IMG/VR virus record: IMGVR_UViG_3300043449_000651
Span: 1 to 46,287 of that record
Direction: 5' to 3' (one strand)
DNA from: a virus
Length of the DNA stretch: 46,287 nucleotides
Positions 35,526-43,434 of this stretch are shown piece after piece. The first letter of the stretch is position 1, and every line of letters begins with the position of its first letter. Below the pieces are notes generated by a model. It made no database searches. It saw only the letters and a program-made list of their open reading frames with translations, and had not been told where the DNA came from. Made by a program: the position numbers and the translations under genes.

Positions 35526-36409
35526 AAAATTGGTTGAACAAACAAGCTGAGTTGTATCGCAAGACACACCAGATCCCTTACATTCTTGCAATATGGTTGC
35601 CATATCATATTGCCGCAATCGCCACGATTGCATATACTGTTGCAACAGGCTGGTCATGGCATTACTTGCTACTTGCTGTACTTGGTTGGGTATTACTCGA
35701 CGGTGTTGGCAACAACTTGACACTACATCGTTGGTTAAGTCATAAGTCATGGACACCACACAAGTGGGCTGAACCTTTCTTATTATGGGCGGCAACATTA
35801 GTAGGCGAAGGCAGTCCTCTATGGTGGGCCGCATTGCATCGCGGGCATCATCACAAGGTAAGCGATCAACCAGGCAAAGACATTCATACGCCAGTTGGCA
35901 ATGGCTGGTGGTTCAGTTATATGGGATGGCAGTTTGGCATTGAACAAAACTCTGTTAGCTTCCGCTATGCAGTTGATTTACTTCGTGATCGCCGTGTTAC
36001 ATTTGTACATGAAAACTATAACAAGATCATTTACGGTACGTTGTTATTGAGCTTCTTGCTATTTGGTTGGCAAGCTACTATTTGGTTCTTTGTTGTAGGT
36101 GCCCTTATGAGTTTGCATGCCGACGGCCTTGTTAATACATTTGGACACGTACCAGCAGCCGGTTACCAAAACTTTGAAAACAAAGATGAGAGCACTAACG
36201 TATGGGCAATTGGTTACTTCCACTGGGGCTCAGGTTGGCACAACAATCATCACAAGCAAGCAAGCTCGTTTGACTTTGGCACAAGTGTAAGCGGACGCTG
36301 GCACGAATTTGATCCATGCTTGCTTCTTGTAATTCCGTTTGCTCCGCTTTCGGAGACTAAACGCTTGTGGAAACTTAGGGAAGATGCTATAATTGCTTAT
36401 AAACTTTAA
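35522..36409 (+). CDS. Membrane fatty-acid desaturase (acyl-CoA/lipid type)
   Basis: A 295-residue membrane protein. The three histidine boxes that bind the di-iron centre are present and intact: HRWLSH at 69-74, HRGHHH at 106-111 and HNNHH at 240-244. Hydrophobic segments lie at about 21-60, 84-100 and 172-200, as in delta-9-type desaturases. Such enzymes insert a cis double bond into acyl chains using O2 and an electron donor. In a phage it could fluidise the host membrane or tailor an acyl chain for the neighbouring enzymes. The ATG overlaps the preceding stop by four bases. Confidence 0.85.
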   Translation: MKNWLNKQAELYRKTHQIPYILAIWLPYHIAAIATIAYTVATGWSWHYLLLAVLGWVLLDGVGNNLTLHRWLSHKSWTPHKWAEPFLLWAATLVGEGSPLWWAALHRGHHHKVSDQPGKDIHTPVGNGWWFSYMGWQFGIEQNSVSFRYAVDLLRDRRVTFVHENYNKIIYGTLLLSFLLFGWQATIWFFVVGALMSLHADGLVNTFGHVPAAGYQNFENKDESTNVWAIGYFHWGSGWHNNHHKQASSFDFGTSVSGRWHEFDPCLLLVIPFAPLSETKRLWKLREDAIIAYKL

Positions 36410-36417
36410 GGATTATA

Positions 36418-37089
36418 ATGACAGTTCGCCTCGTATCATATTCTCAGCCAACTGAGGAATTTAGAAATGAAGGTATTGCGGATGCACAAGAGCTTATTGC
36501 TTTTTGTGCCCGCGTATCAAACCCCACTAACCAGTACAACACTGAAACTAGTGAAAAACTAATCAAGTATCTTGTTAAACATGCACACTGGTCGCCACTC
36601 GAAATGGCAAGTGCATGTGTAGAGATTACTACCACACGTGATATTGCACGACAAATTCTGCGTCACCGTAGTTTTGCGTTCCAAGAGTTCTCTCAGCGTT
36701 ATGCAAACCCAACAGAAGATTTAGGCTTTGTTATTCGCGAAGCACGTTTCCAAGATACAAAGAATCGTCAAAACTCTGTTGAGTTAGACTTAACTGATCC
36801 TGCTCAACGTGAGCTAAACAAAATTTGGATTGAGAAACAACAAGACATTATTCGCCTTGTTAAAGAAACATACGGCTGGGCAATTAGTAATGGCATTGCC
36901 AAAGAACAAGCACGTTCAGTACTACCTGAAGGTAACACAGTTAGTCGTTTGTATATGAATGGTACATTGCGTAGCTGGGTACACTTTATTGAATTGCGTA
37001 AAGAAAATGGCACACAAAAAGAGCATCAACTTGTTGCCCTTGCGTGTGCCAAAGCTATCTCGGCTATCTATCCGATGTTAAGCGTCTAA
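36418..37089 (+). CDS. thyX: Flavin-dependent thymidylate synthase ThyX
   Basis: A 223-residue protein with the ThyX signature RHRX7S at 82-92 (RHRSFAFQEFS), followed by QRY. It makes dTMP from dUMP using FAD, NADPH and methylenetetrahydrofolate, supplying dTTP for phage replication. AAGGA stands nine bases before the ATG, eight bases after the desaturase stop. It is common in aquatic phages. Its 3' end overlaps the convergent asparagine-synthase-like gene by 12 bases. The only gene of the island with a clear DNA-metabolism role. Confidence 0.93.
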   Translation: MTVRLVSYSQPTEEFRNEGIADAQELIAFCARVSNPTNQYNTETSEKLIKYLVKHAHWSPLEMASACVEITTTRDIARQILRHRSFAFQEFSQRYANPTEDLGFVIREARFQDTKNRQNSVELDLTDPAQRELNKIWIEKQQDIIRLVKETYGWAISNGIAKEQARSVLPEGNTVSRLYMNGTLRSWVHFIELRKENGTQKEHQLVALACAKAISAIYPMLSV

Positions 37090-38148
37090 CTCTTTTGTGG
37101 CAGTTAACGAACCATCTTCGTTCTGCCATAAAAATCCCCAAGCGTTATTATAACGTGTAATGGTCGGCAAGCTCGGCCATTTTGTTTTGTACTTTAGGTA
37201 TTTCTCGTTAGGCCAAATATCATTAATCAGTTGCTTTGCTGGCAACTTGTATGTGTTCCATTTGCCGCCTACCTTAGCTTCACTAGTATATAATGCCCAT
37301 TGCTGATATTGCTCGCTGTCAAAGAAGTTAATAACATTGCCAGCCATGTATTCAGCTTGTTTAGCAGTAGGTGCATGCATTGCCATCCGATACTTAACAG
37401 CTTGCCACTTCATAGCATAATTCAACCACCATAAGAAATCATGGTTGGTGTTAATAGGCACTGGACTTGCTCCAACAAGATCCCGCAACATTTGCTCGCG
37501 TTCTTCTCTGTATGGTTCCTTCTTGTCTAGCAACCAAGGAAGTGTTTCAGTTTCCCAATCACCATGAATAGCATCAAAGTTGTTGGTGTTATCCATGTAG
37601 CTCTTTAGTGTTAAGCTACCAAACAAGTTATCGGCACATTCACCAGTAACACATACATTACGTGGATCACTAACAATATCATAGAACTGATTGCTAGCCA
37701 ACAGCTTTGTGCCAAAGTAAGGAAGCACTACTTCGTTGAAGAACTCTGGATTCTCCATTTGACTATCTTCGTTAATAGCAAGCCACGTTACCTTTTGTAG
37801 CTCTGCCCAGTCCGGGTGACTAATAAGCAATGACACAATCAGTGTAGAATCAATGCCGCCACTTTGGAAAATAACAAGTCGTTCCTTACCTGGTTCTTTC
37901 AACTTGGCAATACAATCATCAATTCTGTTATAGCTTACTGCACTAAATGAAGGAACAATAGCAGGGCATTCAGGAATTGGGCTATTGTTGTATATCTCAA
38001 CTCCTGGCACATCAATAGTGCCTGTACGATCACTTAAACTGATCCAAGGGTTAAACATTTCAATGAATGTTTTTGTTACAGGATTGATATCAACTGCTAG
38101 CGGACTGCGATAAAGTCTGTGGGGAATATAGTATAATAATTTTTTCAT
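37078..38148 (-). CDS. Asparagine-synthase-like PP-loop protein
   Basis: A 356-residue protein. FQSGGIDST at 94-102 is the PP-loop and TGECADNLFG at 168-177 matches the xGxGADELFGGY motif of the asparagine synthase C domain, with Cys for the second Gly. There is no N-terminal glutamine amidotransferase nucleophile (Cys2), so it would use another amine donor, as do beta-lactam-synthetase-type relatives. It is the second PP-loop enzyme in the island and unlike the first (33946-34896). It follows a coiled-coil gene by one base on the minus strand. Substrate unknown. Confidence 0.75.
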   Translation of the reverse strand: MKKLLYYIPHRLYRSPLAVDINPVTKTFIEMFNPWISLSDRTGTIDVPGVEIYNNSPIPECPAIVPSFSAVSYNRIDDCIAKLKEPGKERLVIFQSGGIDSTLIVSLLISHPDWAELQKVTWLAINEDSQMENPEFFNEVVLPYFGTKLLASNQFYDIVSDPRNVCVTGECADNLFGSLTLKSYMDNTNNFDAIHGDWETETLPWLLDKKEPYREEREQMLRDLVGASPVPINTNHDFLWWLNYAMKWQAVKYRMAMHAPTAKQAEYMAGNVINFFDSEQYQQWALYTSEAKVGGKWNTYKLPAKQLINDIWPNEKYLKYKTKWPSLPTITRYNNAWGFLWQNEDGSLTATKELDA

Positions 38149-38149
38149 G

Positions 38150-38770
38150 TTACATCATCATTGATAAAAACGAATCTTCGTCCATTCGCGCACGTACAAC
38201 AGCAAATTCTTCTTTGTTCTTTGCGGCACGTATCATGTTTTGAAATCTAATACGCAGGCGTTCCAACTTGCGGATCAAAAACTTTCTATTGTGGTACTTG
38301 TTGACAATAAGTCCGGCCGCAACGTTTATGGTCAATCCAGTCTCTTCGGCATAGTCCTCGACCATACCAACATCTTCTGTCAAACCATTGACTACATCAT
38401 TAGCCTGACGATACTTTTCTTCGTATGCTTCATGTTGCCATTCAAACCTTTGTTCAAATCGCTTAAAGCCATGTGCTAGTCGTTGCTGTAGTTCTGTTAC
38501 TAGACTAACACGAGCTTGTAGTTGGTGACTTAAGATTGTAGATTCCATGCTTTTACGGTGTGCAATAAATTCTGTATTGCGTGGACCATCAAACTTGAGT
38601 TTGAAATCTAAATTACCCTGGCGAAGTTGCGAGGCATGTAAATCACTTACACCATAAATTCTACAAATTGCTTGGAACTCTCCTAAGCAGGCTGATTCTA
38701 AAACGGACATGTCAGTTGACCATGCCAATACTTCGTTTTCTGCTGTGCAAGCTAATGCTAACCAATGCAT
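38150..38770 (-). CDS. Unknown helical protein
   Basis: A 206-residue protein rich in Arg, Glu and Gln. Residues about 70-130 predict long amphipathic helices (LVTELQQRLAHGFKRFEQRF) and about 160-195 a basic helix (RKLERLRIRFQNMIRAAKNK). The N-terminal 40 residues (CTAENEVLAWSTDMSVLESA) could be a small folded domain. No family recognised. An AGGAG stands eight bases before the ATG. It sits directly ahead of the asparagine-synthase-like gene, so both are probably co-transcribed. Confidence 0.6.
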   Translation of the reverse strand: MHWLALACTAENEVLAWSTDMSVLESACLGEFQAICRIYGVSDLHASQLRQGNLDFKLKFDGPRNTEFIAHRKSMESTILSHQLQARVSLVTELQQRLAHGFKRFEQRFEWQHEAYEEKYRQANDVVNGLTEDVGMVEDYAEETGLTINVAAGLIVNKYHNRKFLIRKLERLRIRFQNMIRAAKNKEEFAVVRARMDEDSFLSMMM

Positions 38771-38800
38771 ATCAATAACTCCTATCGTTATTGTATGTAG

Positions 38801-39349
38801 TTAAGAAATTGACGGGATGTTCTCCAATAGGATGTCTTTAGTAAAGCGAATGCTTAACATCAATCTTGGACTATTGCTTTTATTTTCGATATGGTGCGGA
38901 ATGTTAATCTTAACAAACGTTGGTTTGTTGATAATTTTGGTAGCCGCTAGCGTTGGCTCATCTTGCCAATTAATCTTGAGATACTTGATAGTTTTAAATG
39001 GACTTTTAGTTAGTACAAAGTCGCCATCATACCAGTACATTGGCCCATTCTCGCAGTTTAGGATAGGAAGATTTAAGGCAGTATTAGATGCATTGATACG
39101 CTCGGGGTCAAATCCATCAACGTGTAAATCCTGCACAAAGTTAGGTTCATTGATAAACATGATGGCTGTTTTGATCTTAACTTCAATGCCAAGTACAGTC
39201 AGAATATCGTGCTCAACTAGCTTGCCAATGTATGCTAAATCAACTCCAGAGAATACAGTAGCAGTAGTAAATGCTCCATCCCACTTGCTACGGCAAAACT
39301 TTTGGACTAGCGGCCAACTTGGTAAATCTATTTCTTTAAAGTATTCCAT
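38801..39349 (-). CDS. 2-oxoglutarate/Fe(II) oxygenase-like protein
   Basis: A 182-residue protein. DLHVDGF around 74-80 gives the HxD pair (H76, D78). The end has INIPHHIENKSNSPRLMLSI, with H152/H153 as distal ligand and R162 or R168 for 2-oxoglutarate. This is the double-stranded beta-helix layout of Fe(II) oxygenases. The start at 39349 is preferred over an ATG at 39388, because a late-type TAAATA with five bases of spacing ends right at it and the longer form would include that promoter. It is transcribed away from the fatty-acid hydroxylase-type gene. Substrate unknown. Confidence 0.65.
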   Translation of the reverse strand: MEYFKEIDLPSWPLVQKFCRSKWDGAFTTATVFSGVDLAYIGKLVEHDILTVLGIEVKIKTAIMFINEPNFVQDLHVDGFDPERINASNTALNLPILNCENGPMYWYDGDFVLTKSPFKTIKYLKINWQDEPTLAATKIINKPTFVKINIPHHIENKSNSPRLMLSIRFTKDILLENIPSIS

Positions 39350-39360
39350 ACTAATATTTA
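39349..39360 (-). promoter_or_regulatory. Late promoter fused to the oxygenase start (TAAATA-N5-ATG)
   Basis: Leftward TAAATA at 39355-39360, preceded by AA, is followed by five bases and the ATG at 39349, with no Shine-Dalgarno. Confidence 0.6.
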
Positions 39361-39387
39361 TTGGCAACTTAGTACAGGGAAAATTCA

Positions 39388-39401
39388 TAAGTACTACTAT
39401 G
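39388..39401 (+). promoter_or_regulatory. Late-type promoter variant fused to a start (TAAGTA-N5-ATG)
   Basis: TAAGTA at 39388-39393 followed by five bases and the ATG at 39399. It is the same geometry as the TAAATA sites with one A-to-G change, in divergent orientation to the promoter at 39355-39360. Confidence 0.5.
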
Positions 39402-39857
39402 GAACATATACTTGTATTTTTAACTTGGACTCTATATCTTTACGTTATACACCGCATTATTCACGGTGTTGGCTTAAAGTTCTTCCCGGTAGCGTTTAAA
39501 GCGCATGCAGATCATCACAAGTATATCAATACACACGAGCAAACAAAGTGGCACTGGAATAACTTATTCTTATTCAACGATACTTGGATGAGCACACTTG
39601 ACTTGTGGATCACTGAAGTTATTCCAACTCTGGTGTTTAGTTGGATTACAGGTTACTGGTGGGTAAGCGTATTTTACTATCTATGGGCCGCACTAATTCA
39701 AGAAACAATTGAACACAATCCAAAGTTCAACTTTTATCCGTATCTCACAAGTGGAAAGTGGCACTTGATTCATCATCGTGCCACTAACTTCAATTACGGA
39801 TTGTTTTTCCCAATTTGGGATATTTTATTTAAAACTCACAAGCCACTGGCTAATTGA
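39399..39857 (+). CDS. Fatty-acid hydroxylase/sterol desaturase-family membrane protein
   Basis: A 152-residue protein with the histidine motifs of the FA_hydroxylase superfamily in order: HRIIH at about 18-22, HADHHK at about 36-41 and HLIHHR at about 127-132. A hydrophobic helix lies at 3-17 and another between 75 and 105. This di-iron family hydroxylates or desaturates lipids and carotenoids. It is short but complete in its histidines. The ATG at 39399 is chosen because a longer frame from 38817 would run antisense through the whole oxygenase gene. It overlaps the convergent ATP-grasp-like gene by 22 bases. Confidence 0.8.
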   Translation: MEHILVFLTWTLYLYVIHRIIHGVGLKFFPVAFKAHADHHKYINTHEQTKWHWNNLFLFNDTWMSTLDLWITEVIPTLVFSWITGYWWVSVFYYLWAALIQETIEHNPKFNFYPYLTSGKWHLIHHRATNFNYGLFFPIWDILFKTHKPLAN

Positions 39858-40522
39858 AATTTCTTAGCTGGGCCAGTCATCTCTATCCAATCATCAAATG
39901 CTATGCTAGCTTGCTTAGTATCTAATGCCAGTACCAATGGCCAAATATCTAAAAAATTTCTATTAGATACACTAACTGCGTCGATTGCCTTGGGCACTAA
40001 TCGTACAGAAATTTTACCGTCTGGCTCAATAAACACTTGACTTGGACCGTTTGCAATACCAACACGATCTAAGAACGCAAATGCACTTTCAACGCCATCA
40101 ACAAAAAATGGACGGTTTTGATCTTTTATCATACCCCATTTAGCATCCTTATACACAAACGCATCAATGATTACATGCTTACAGTTATAAGATATAATGT
40201 TAAACATTTTACCAAGTTCAATTTCAAACTTGTGTGATAGATAGTATGCTTTGCGATCAATTAATGGTCGATTGTGGAGTAAGACTTGATCATTGATAGT
40301 ATCGGCCCATCGTTGTCCACTTCCGCCCCATGCTAATACCGACTTGTATTGCGTTTCCCGATCCCACGCTGAGTTGTTTAAATTGAGAACTTCCATGTCC
40401 GGCGGGTACGCAAACATCTGACCGCTAGTTGTCACAACCAAGTAACTGAGATTGTTTGCAGACAAAGCACGGGTAAGTGCTATTGCCTGCGCCCCAGGAT
40501 TGATTAACAATAAGTCAGTCAT
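39836..40522 (-). CDS. Short ATP-grasp-like protein (tentative)
   Basis: A 228-residue protein. It begins with LLLINPGAQAIALTRAL, like the pre-ATP-grasp Rossmann domain of carboxylate-amine ligases. It ends with VGIANGPSQVFIEPDGKISVRL (about 166-187), which parallels the final ATP-grasp strands where an NGPxHxE phrase precedes the metal ligands. The middle ATP-binding part is shortened, so it may be a degenerate or mini form (typical length about 400). It would fit next to PP-loop enzymes as another amide- or ester-forming enzyme. Its ATG overlaps the upstream gene's stop by four bases. Confidence 0.4.
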   Translation of the reverse strand: MTDLLLINPGAQAIALTRALSANNLSYLVVTTSGQMFAYPPDMEVLNLNNSAWDRETQYKSVLAWGGSGQRWADTINDQVLLHNRPLIDRKAYYLSHKFEIELGKMFNIISYNCKHVIIDAFVYKDAKWGMIKDQNRPFFVDGVESAFAFLDRVGIANGPSQVFIEPDGKISVRLVPKAIDAVSVSNRNFLDIWPLVLALDTKQASIAFDDWIEMTGPAKKFQLASGL

Positions 40523-40818
40523 TGATTAAAGTGTGTTGCTAACAATGCACCAACAACTCGAGTCACACGAGTCTTAATAAGATCGCTATCCATCATAACT
40601 TCAAAATCTACAATCCTGTCCAGATATTGTTCTAGTTGCTTACTTGCTAGTAGCTCGTTGCTACTTTTAATATCAGACAAGTCTTCCTTCTTAAAGACTA
40701 CTTCAGTACCATCGTTAAGATACACTTTGATCCAGTCAATATATTCAACTGGAACTTCTTCTACATGTATCTCACGTAGCATTTCTTCAAAACTACGATC
40801 CTTTTTGCGGATGCTCAT
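40519..40818 (-). CDS. Small phage protein of unknown function
   Basis: A 99-residue acidic protein. It has a hydrophobic strand pair VEYIDWIKVYLNDGTEVVFKKEDL near 24-47 and a C-terminal helix. The layout (MSIRKK, a strand, DGTEV, a helix) is like a small conserved protein of T4-like marine phages with no known function. GGAG precedes the ATG. It overlaps the ATP-grasp-like gene by four bases and probably belongs to the same transcript as the two genes upstream. Confidence 0.65.
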   Translation of the reverse strand: MSIRKKDRSFEEMLREIHVEEVPVEYIDWIKVYLNDGTEVVFKKEDLSDIKSSNELLASKQLEQYLDRIVDFEVMMDSDLIKTRVTRVVGALLATHFNQ

Positions 40819-40861
40819 TAACTACTCCAAAATGATTTAATACGGTCAAACAATTTTGGTT

Positions 40862-41497
40862 TTAAACTGCTTGTGCTTTTGCTGGACGTCCTCGGCCCCG
40901 CTTGACTACTGTTGATGTCGCTGTTGATGACTGAGTCGGACTTACGGGGGCGACCGCGGCCGCGCCTTTTGGGTCGAGCTTCTCTGCCTCCTCACGTAGG
41001 CGTCTTGCTTCTAACTCAAACTGGTTGGCTTGAACACGATACTTGCTTGCAAGCATTTCATCGCTGATAACACCTGGTGGGTTATTAGCTGGTGCTGTAG
41101 TTGCAATGTCGCTTGAGCGTGTGCCTGCCGCAGTTTGTGCATTGACAATTTGTTTCAATTCACGATTCAAATCAACTAGGTTAATAGTAACACCTGGGCG
41201 TGGTGTCATTGCTACTGACTTTGTTGGGACCTTAACCATCCAACCTTTTTGGTGTAATGTGTTAAGCATATTTGTGCCATCATGAAATACTTGACGGAAC
41301 AAGTAATCACTTGTGTCCATTAAGTCTTGGCAGTTTGGATGTTGAATTACTTTGATAAGATCATCGTGGTATAACTGTGGTAGTGTTTCAGTTGGGATGA
41401 TCAATGCTGAATCAGGGTCACCGGGTAGTTCGCGAAATACCACAACGCATTTCTTCCCTTGTCCGTTGACTCCAACATGTTTAATGAATTGTGCCAT
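40862..41497 (-). CDS. Phage protein with C-terminal AT-hook-like tail
   Basis: A 211-residue protein. The folded part (1-110) opens MAQFIKHVGVNGQGKKCVVV and contains ALIIPTETLPQLYHDDLI. The part after 150 is a charged helix, then a Pro/Ser/Thr linker and KRGRGRPAKAQ. GRGRP is the core of the AT-hook that binds the minor groove of AT-rich DNA. A role on phage DNA is therefore possible; this is inference. AAGGAG stands before the ATG. It follows the 74-residue gene by 17 bases. Confidence 0.65.
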   Translation of the reverse strand: MAQFIKHVGVNGQGKKCVVVFRELPGDPDSALIIPTETLPQLYHDDLIKVIQHPNCQDLMDTSDYLFRQVFHDGTNMLNTLHQKGWMVKVPTKSVAMTPRPGVTINLVDLNRELKQIVNAQTAAGTRSSDIATTAPANNPPGVISDEMLASKYRVQANQFELEARRLREEAEKLDPKGAAAVAPVSPTQSSTATSTVVKRGRGRPAKAQAV

Positions 41498-41514
41498 GTG
41501 GTATCTCCTTAAAT

Positions 41515-41739
41515 TTACTCAGCAGCCGCGTCTGCGGTAACTTCTGCGCCTTCACCTTCAGCAGGTGCTGGCTCGTTTGCTTTTAGAAACTGTGCTAACT
41601 TGTTGTAAGTTGCGCCAATGATTTCCATTTCGCCTGCGCGGTATCCGCCACGCTGGCTTGCTAACTCAATTGCACCAGCAAGAATCTTCATGTCTTGTAG
41701 TGTTAAGCCGATTGGCTGTGCTTGTTCTTGTTGTTCCAT
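41515..41739 (-). CDS. Small conserved-type phage protein
   Basis: A 74-residue protein with a helical core (LTLQDMKILAGAIELASQRG, then a Glu-rich turn and YNKLAQFLKA) and an acidic Ala/Glu tail. Similar short proteins occur in T4-like cyanophages, function unknown. AGGAG precedes the ATG. A late-like TATAAGTA lies at 41780-41787 with a predicted leader of about 35 bases, so it may be a late gene. Confidence 0.6.
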   Translation of the reverse strand: MEQQEQAQPIGLTLQDMKILAGAIELASQRGGYRAGEMEIIGATYNKLAQFLKANEPAPAEGEGAEVTADAAAE

Positions 41740-41779
41740 TAATATCTCCTAGGTTAAAAAGATGGAAGTCTTCCGCAAA

Positions 41780-41787
41780 TACTTATA
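41780..41787 (-). promoter_or_regulatory. Possible late promoter (TATAAGTA)
   Basis: Leftward TATAAGTA, one base from the T4 late consensus TATAAATA, 41 bases before the ATG of the 74-residue gene and just past the terminator of the VWA gene. Confidence 0.45.
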
Positions 41788-41810
41788 GCGTCGATTACCC
41801 CTGTGTGTAG

Positions 41811-41840
41811 CCAAAAAAAAAACGCACCCTAAGGTGCGTT
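41811..41840 (-). terminator. Rho-independent terminator of the VWA gene
   Basis: Leftward, a hairpin with 8-bp arms (AACGCACC/GGTGCGTT, loop of four) at 41821-41840 runs into about ten T residues. It lies 20 bases after the VWA gene stop and separates the early MoxR-VWA unit from the small genes beyond. Confidence 0.9.
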
Positions 41841-41860
41841 AAAAGGAGCCCACTGCAAAA

Positions 41861-43063
41861 TTAGTGTTTAGGCGGCACGTAGTTAGCAGTAATGCCAAAC
41901 GGTGCTGTAATAGTATTGCTACCATGCACAACAAACAACGTATCGCAATAGTCTGGGTCGCCCCAGCTACCAAACGGATATCCGTCTGTGAATACTACAA
42001 GTTGATGCGGTTGAACATCGTTATGCTTCATCCATTGCCAGATGCAAGTAAAGTCAGTGCCACCACCACCTTGGATGTTGTATTCACCCATGCTTCGACC
42101 GTCATCACCTGTAAAGGTATCTTCGTTATAAACATCAGTGTCGAATGTAATTACTCGCACCTTGTAACTTGTGAACTGATCCAAGCTGCCTTGTACCATA
42201 CCCAAAAAGTCTGCCAGCATACGTTCGCAAATAGAACCAGAAGCGTCCAGTGCAACAACAATGTCCAGTTCCTCACCTGGCAATTGTCCAGGCATAACTG
42301 CACCAGTATGCCACGCCTTACGGTTAGGGCGCATCCAAGTGTAGTCGCTCTTGACAGAGCCGGAGAACTGAATACGCAACAAGTCTTTCAAGTCCATTAC
42401 TGGAGCAGTAATGTCTTTAACAAGACGCTCAATGTCACCAGGAGTGTTACCTGCACCTGCACTCTTTGCGGCTTGAATAACAGCTTCACGCCATTCGTCA
42501 CGCAAGGCTTTCTTTTCTTCTTCGCTCAGCTTCTTGAACTTGGGCTTGCCTTTGCCGTTGCCTTCTTGATCGCCATCGCCATCACCGGAGCCGTCACCAT
42601 CACCATCCATTTCCAAGTGATCATCAAACGGCATCTTGATAACTGTGGCATTGGCCATCAAGTCATCATATACTTCGTCGGCAGTCTTGCCTTCGTACTT
42701 GCGGTCTGCCAAGATGTCGACTACGGTGATGCGAGTACCAACGTTCTCGCGGATCAACATGTTATTGATAACAAAGTCGCCGGCCATGTTCCACACACCC
42801 GGCTCACGACTACCACGGCGTGTCATGTGATCAAAGATAATATGTCCAAGTTCGTGAGCAAAGCCAAACACCAACTCACCATCAGAACACTTTTGAACAA
42901 AGTCTTTATTGTAGTAGAACTTGCGACCGTCAGTTGCAATAGTCTTGCACCATTCAACTTCTTCCAGTTTCAGACGTGCCGCCAAAGGACCCCAAAAGGG
43001 ATACTTGAGCAACATACTAACACGGCTCTTAATTAAGCGATCTTTTGCGGGCATTTTAGACAT
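41861..43063 (-). CDS. Metallopeptidase-like/VWA domain protein (DUF2201 type)
   Basis: A 400-residue protein. HELGHIIFDH at 70-79 is a zincin-like HExGH motif, in the N-terminal domain of the DUF2201 family. Residues 152-175 are a Gly/Asp repeat linker. The VWA domain starts near 265 with the MIDAS motif DASGS at 273-277 and has GGGGTDF further on. Proteins of this type pair with MoxR AAA+ ATPases, as chaperone-like partners that bind a target and pull it apart. The MoxR gene stands two genes upstream. The gene has its own TTGACG-N17-TATAAT promoter and AGGAG. Target unknown. Confidence 0.85.
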   Translation of the reverse strand: MSKMPAKDRLIKSRVSMLLKYPFWGPLAARLKLEEVEWCKTIATDGRKFYYNKDFVQKCSDGELVFGFAHELGHIIFDHMTRRGSREPGVWNMAGDFVINNMLIRENVGTRITVVDILADRKYEGKTADEVYDDLMANATVIKMPFDDHLEMDGDGDGSGDGDGDQEGNGKGKPKFKKLSEEEKKALRDEWREAVIQAAKSAGAGNTPGDIERLVKDITAPVMDLKDLLRIQFSGSVKSDYTWMRPNRKAWHTGAVMPGQLPGEELDIVVALDASGSICERMLADFLGMVQGSLDQFTSYKVRVITFDTDVYNEDTFTGDDGRSMGEYNIQGGGGTDFTCIWQWMKHNDVQPHQLVVFTDGYPFGSWGDPDYCDTLFVVHGSNTITAPFGITANYVPPKH

Positions 43064-43095
43064 TGTGGCTCCTAAATTTCTTACTGTATGTGACT

Positions 43096-43130
43096 ATTAT
43101 ACTACGATTTTGGCTCTTCGTCAACCGGTT
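43096..43130 (-). promoter_or_regulatory. Sigma-70 promoter of the VWA gene
   Basis: Leftward TTGACG (43119-43124), 17 bases, TATAAT (43096-43101), preceded by AAAAACCGG, an extension shared with two other early promoters. It lies inside the 3' end of the gene upstream. Confidence 0.85.
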
Positions 43131-43434
43131 TTTCTGTTGTTTTTTTGCTACACATTAAGTCCCACAGCATAGCAACTTCGGGCTCTCTAAACCAGATTTT
43201 TTGCTTGGGAACAAAGTCCCAATCCAATCGTTTCAAACCTTGTTGCCTGCACCATGCGGTAACTTCATTAATTGTTGTGGCTCGATCAAGAGTGCGGACG
43301 GACCAACCTTGTCGTTGTTTGCGGAGCCACTCGCTAACATCGCCCGGTGAAGGGGGCTGGTCCGTCCAGACTGTCGTATAGTCCGGACCGTATAGCATTT
43401 CTGCTATTTGAACAGTCCGGGGTCTATCACTCAT
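43102..43434 (-). CDS. Unknown small protein between MoxR and VWA genes
   Basis: A 110-residue protein rich in Trp and Arg. It has VSEWLRKQRQGWSVRTL and a C-terminal WFREPEVAMLWDLM segment with a charged tail. No family recognised. Its start overlaps the MoxR stop by eight bases and its end contains the promoter of the VWA gene. Linked with the cassette by position, it could be an adaptor for the ATPase/VWA pair; this is inference. Confidence 0.6.
   Translation of the reverse strand: MSDRPRTVQIAEMLYGPDYTTVWTDQPPSPGDVSEWLRKQRQGWSVRTLDRATTINEVTAWCRQQGLKRLDWDFVPKQKIWFREPEVAMLWDLMCSKKTTEKPVDEEPKS

Noticed and set aside
38817-39857. A 346-residue plus-strand frame
   Set aside because: Its first 194 codons run antisense through the oxygenase gene; the family motifs begin only after the ATG at 39399.
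41864-43036. A long plus-strand frame of 390 codons
   Set aside because: It is the antisense shadow of the metallopeptidase/VWA gene, with no RBS and no recognisable domain.
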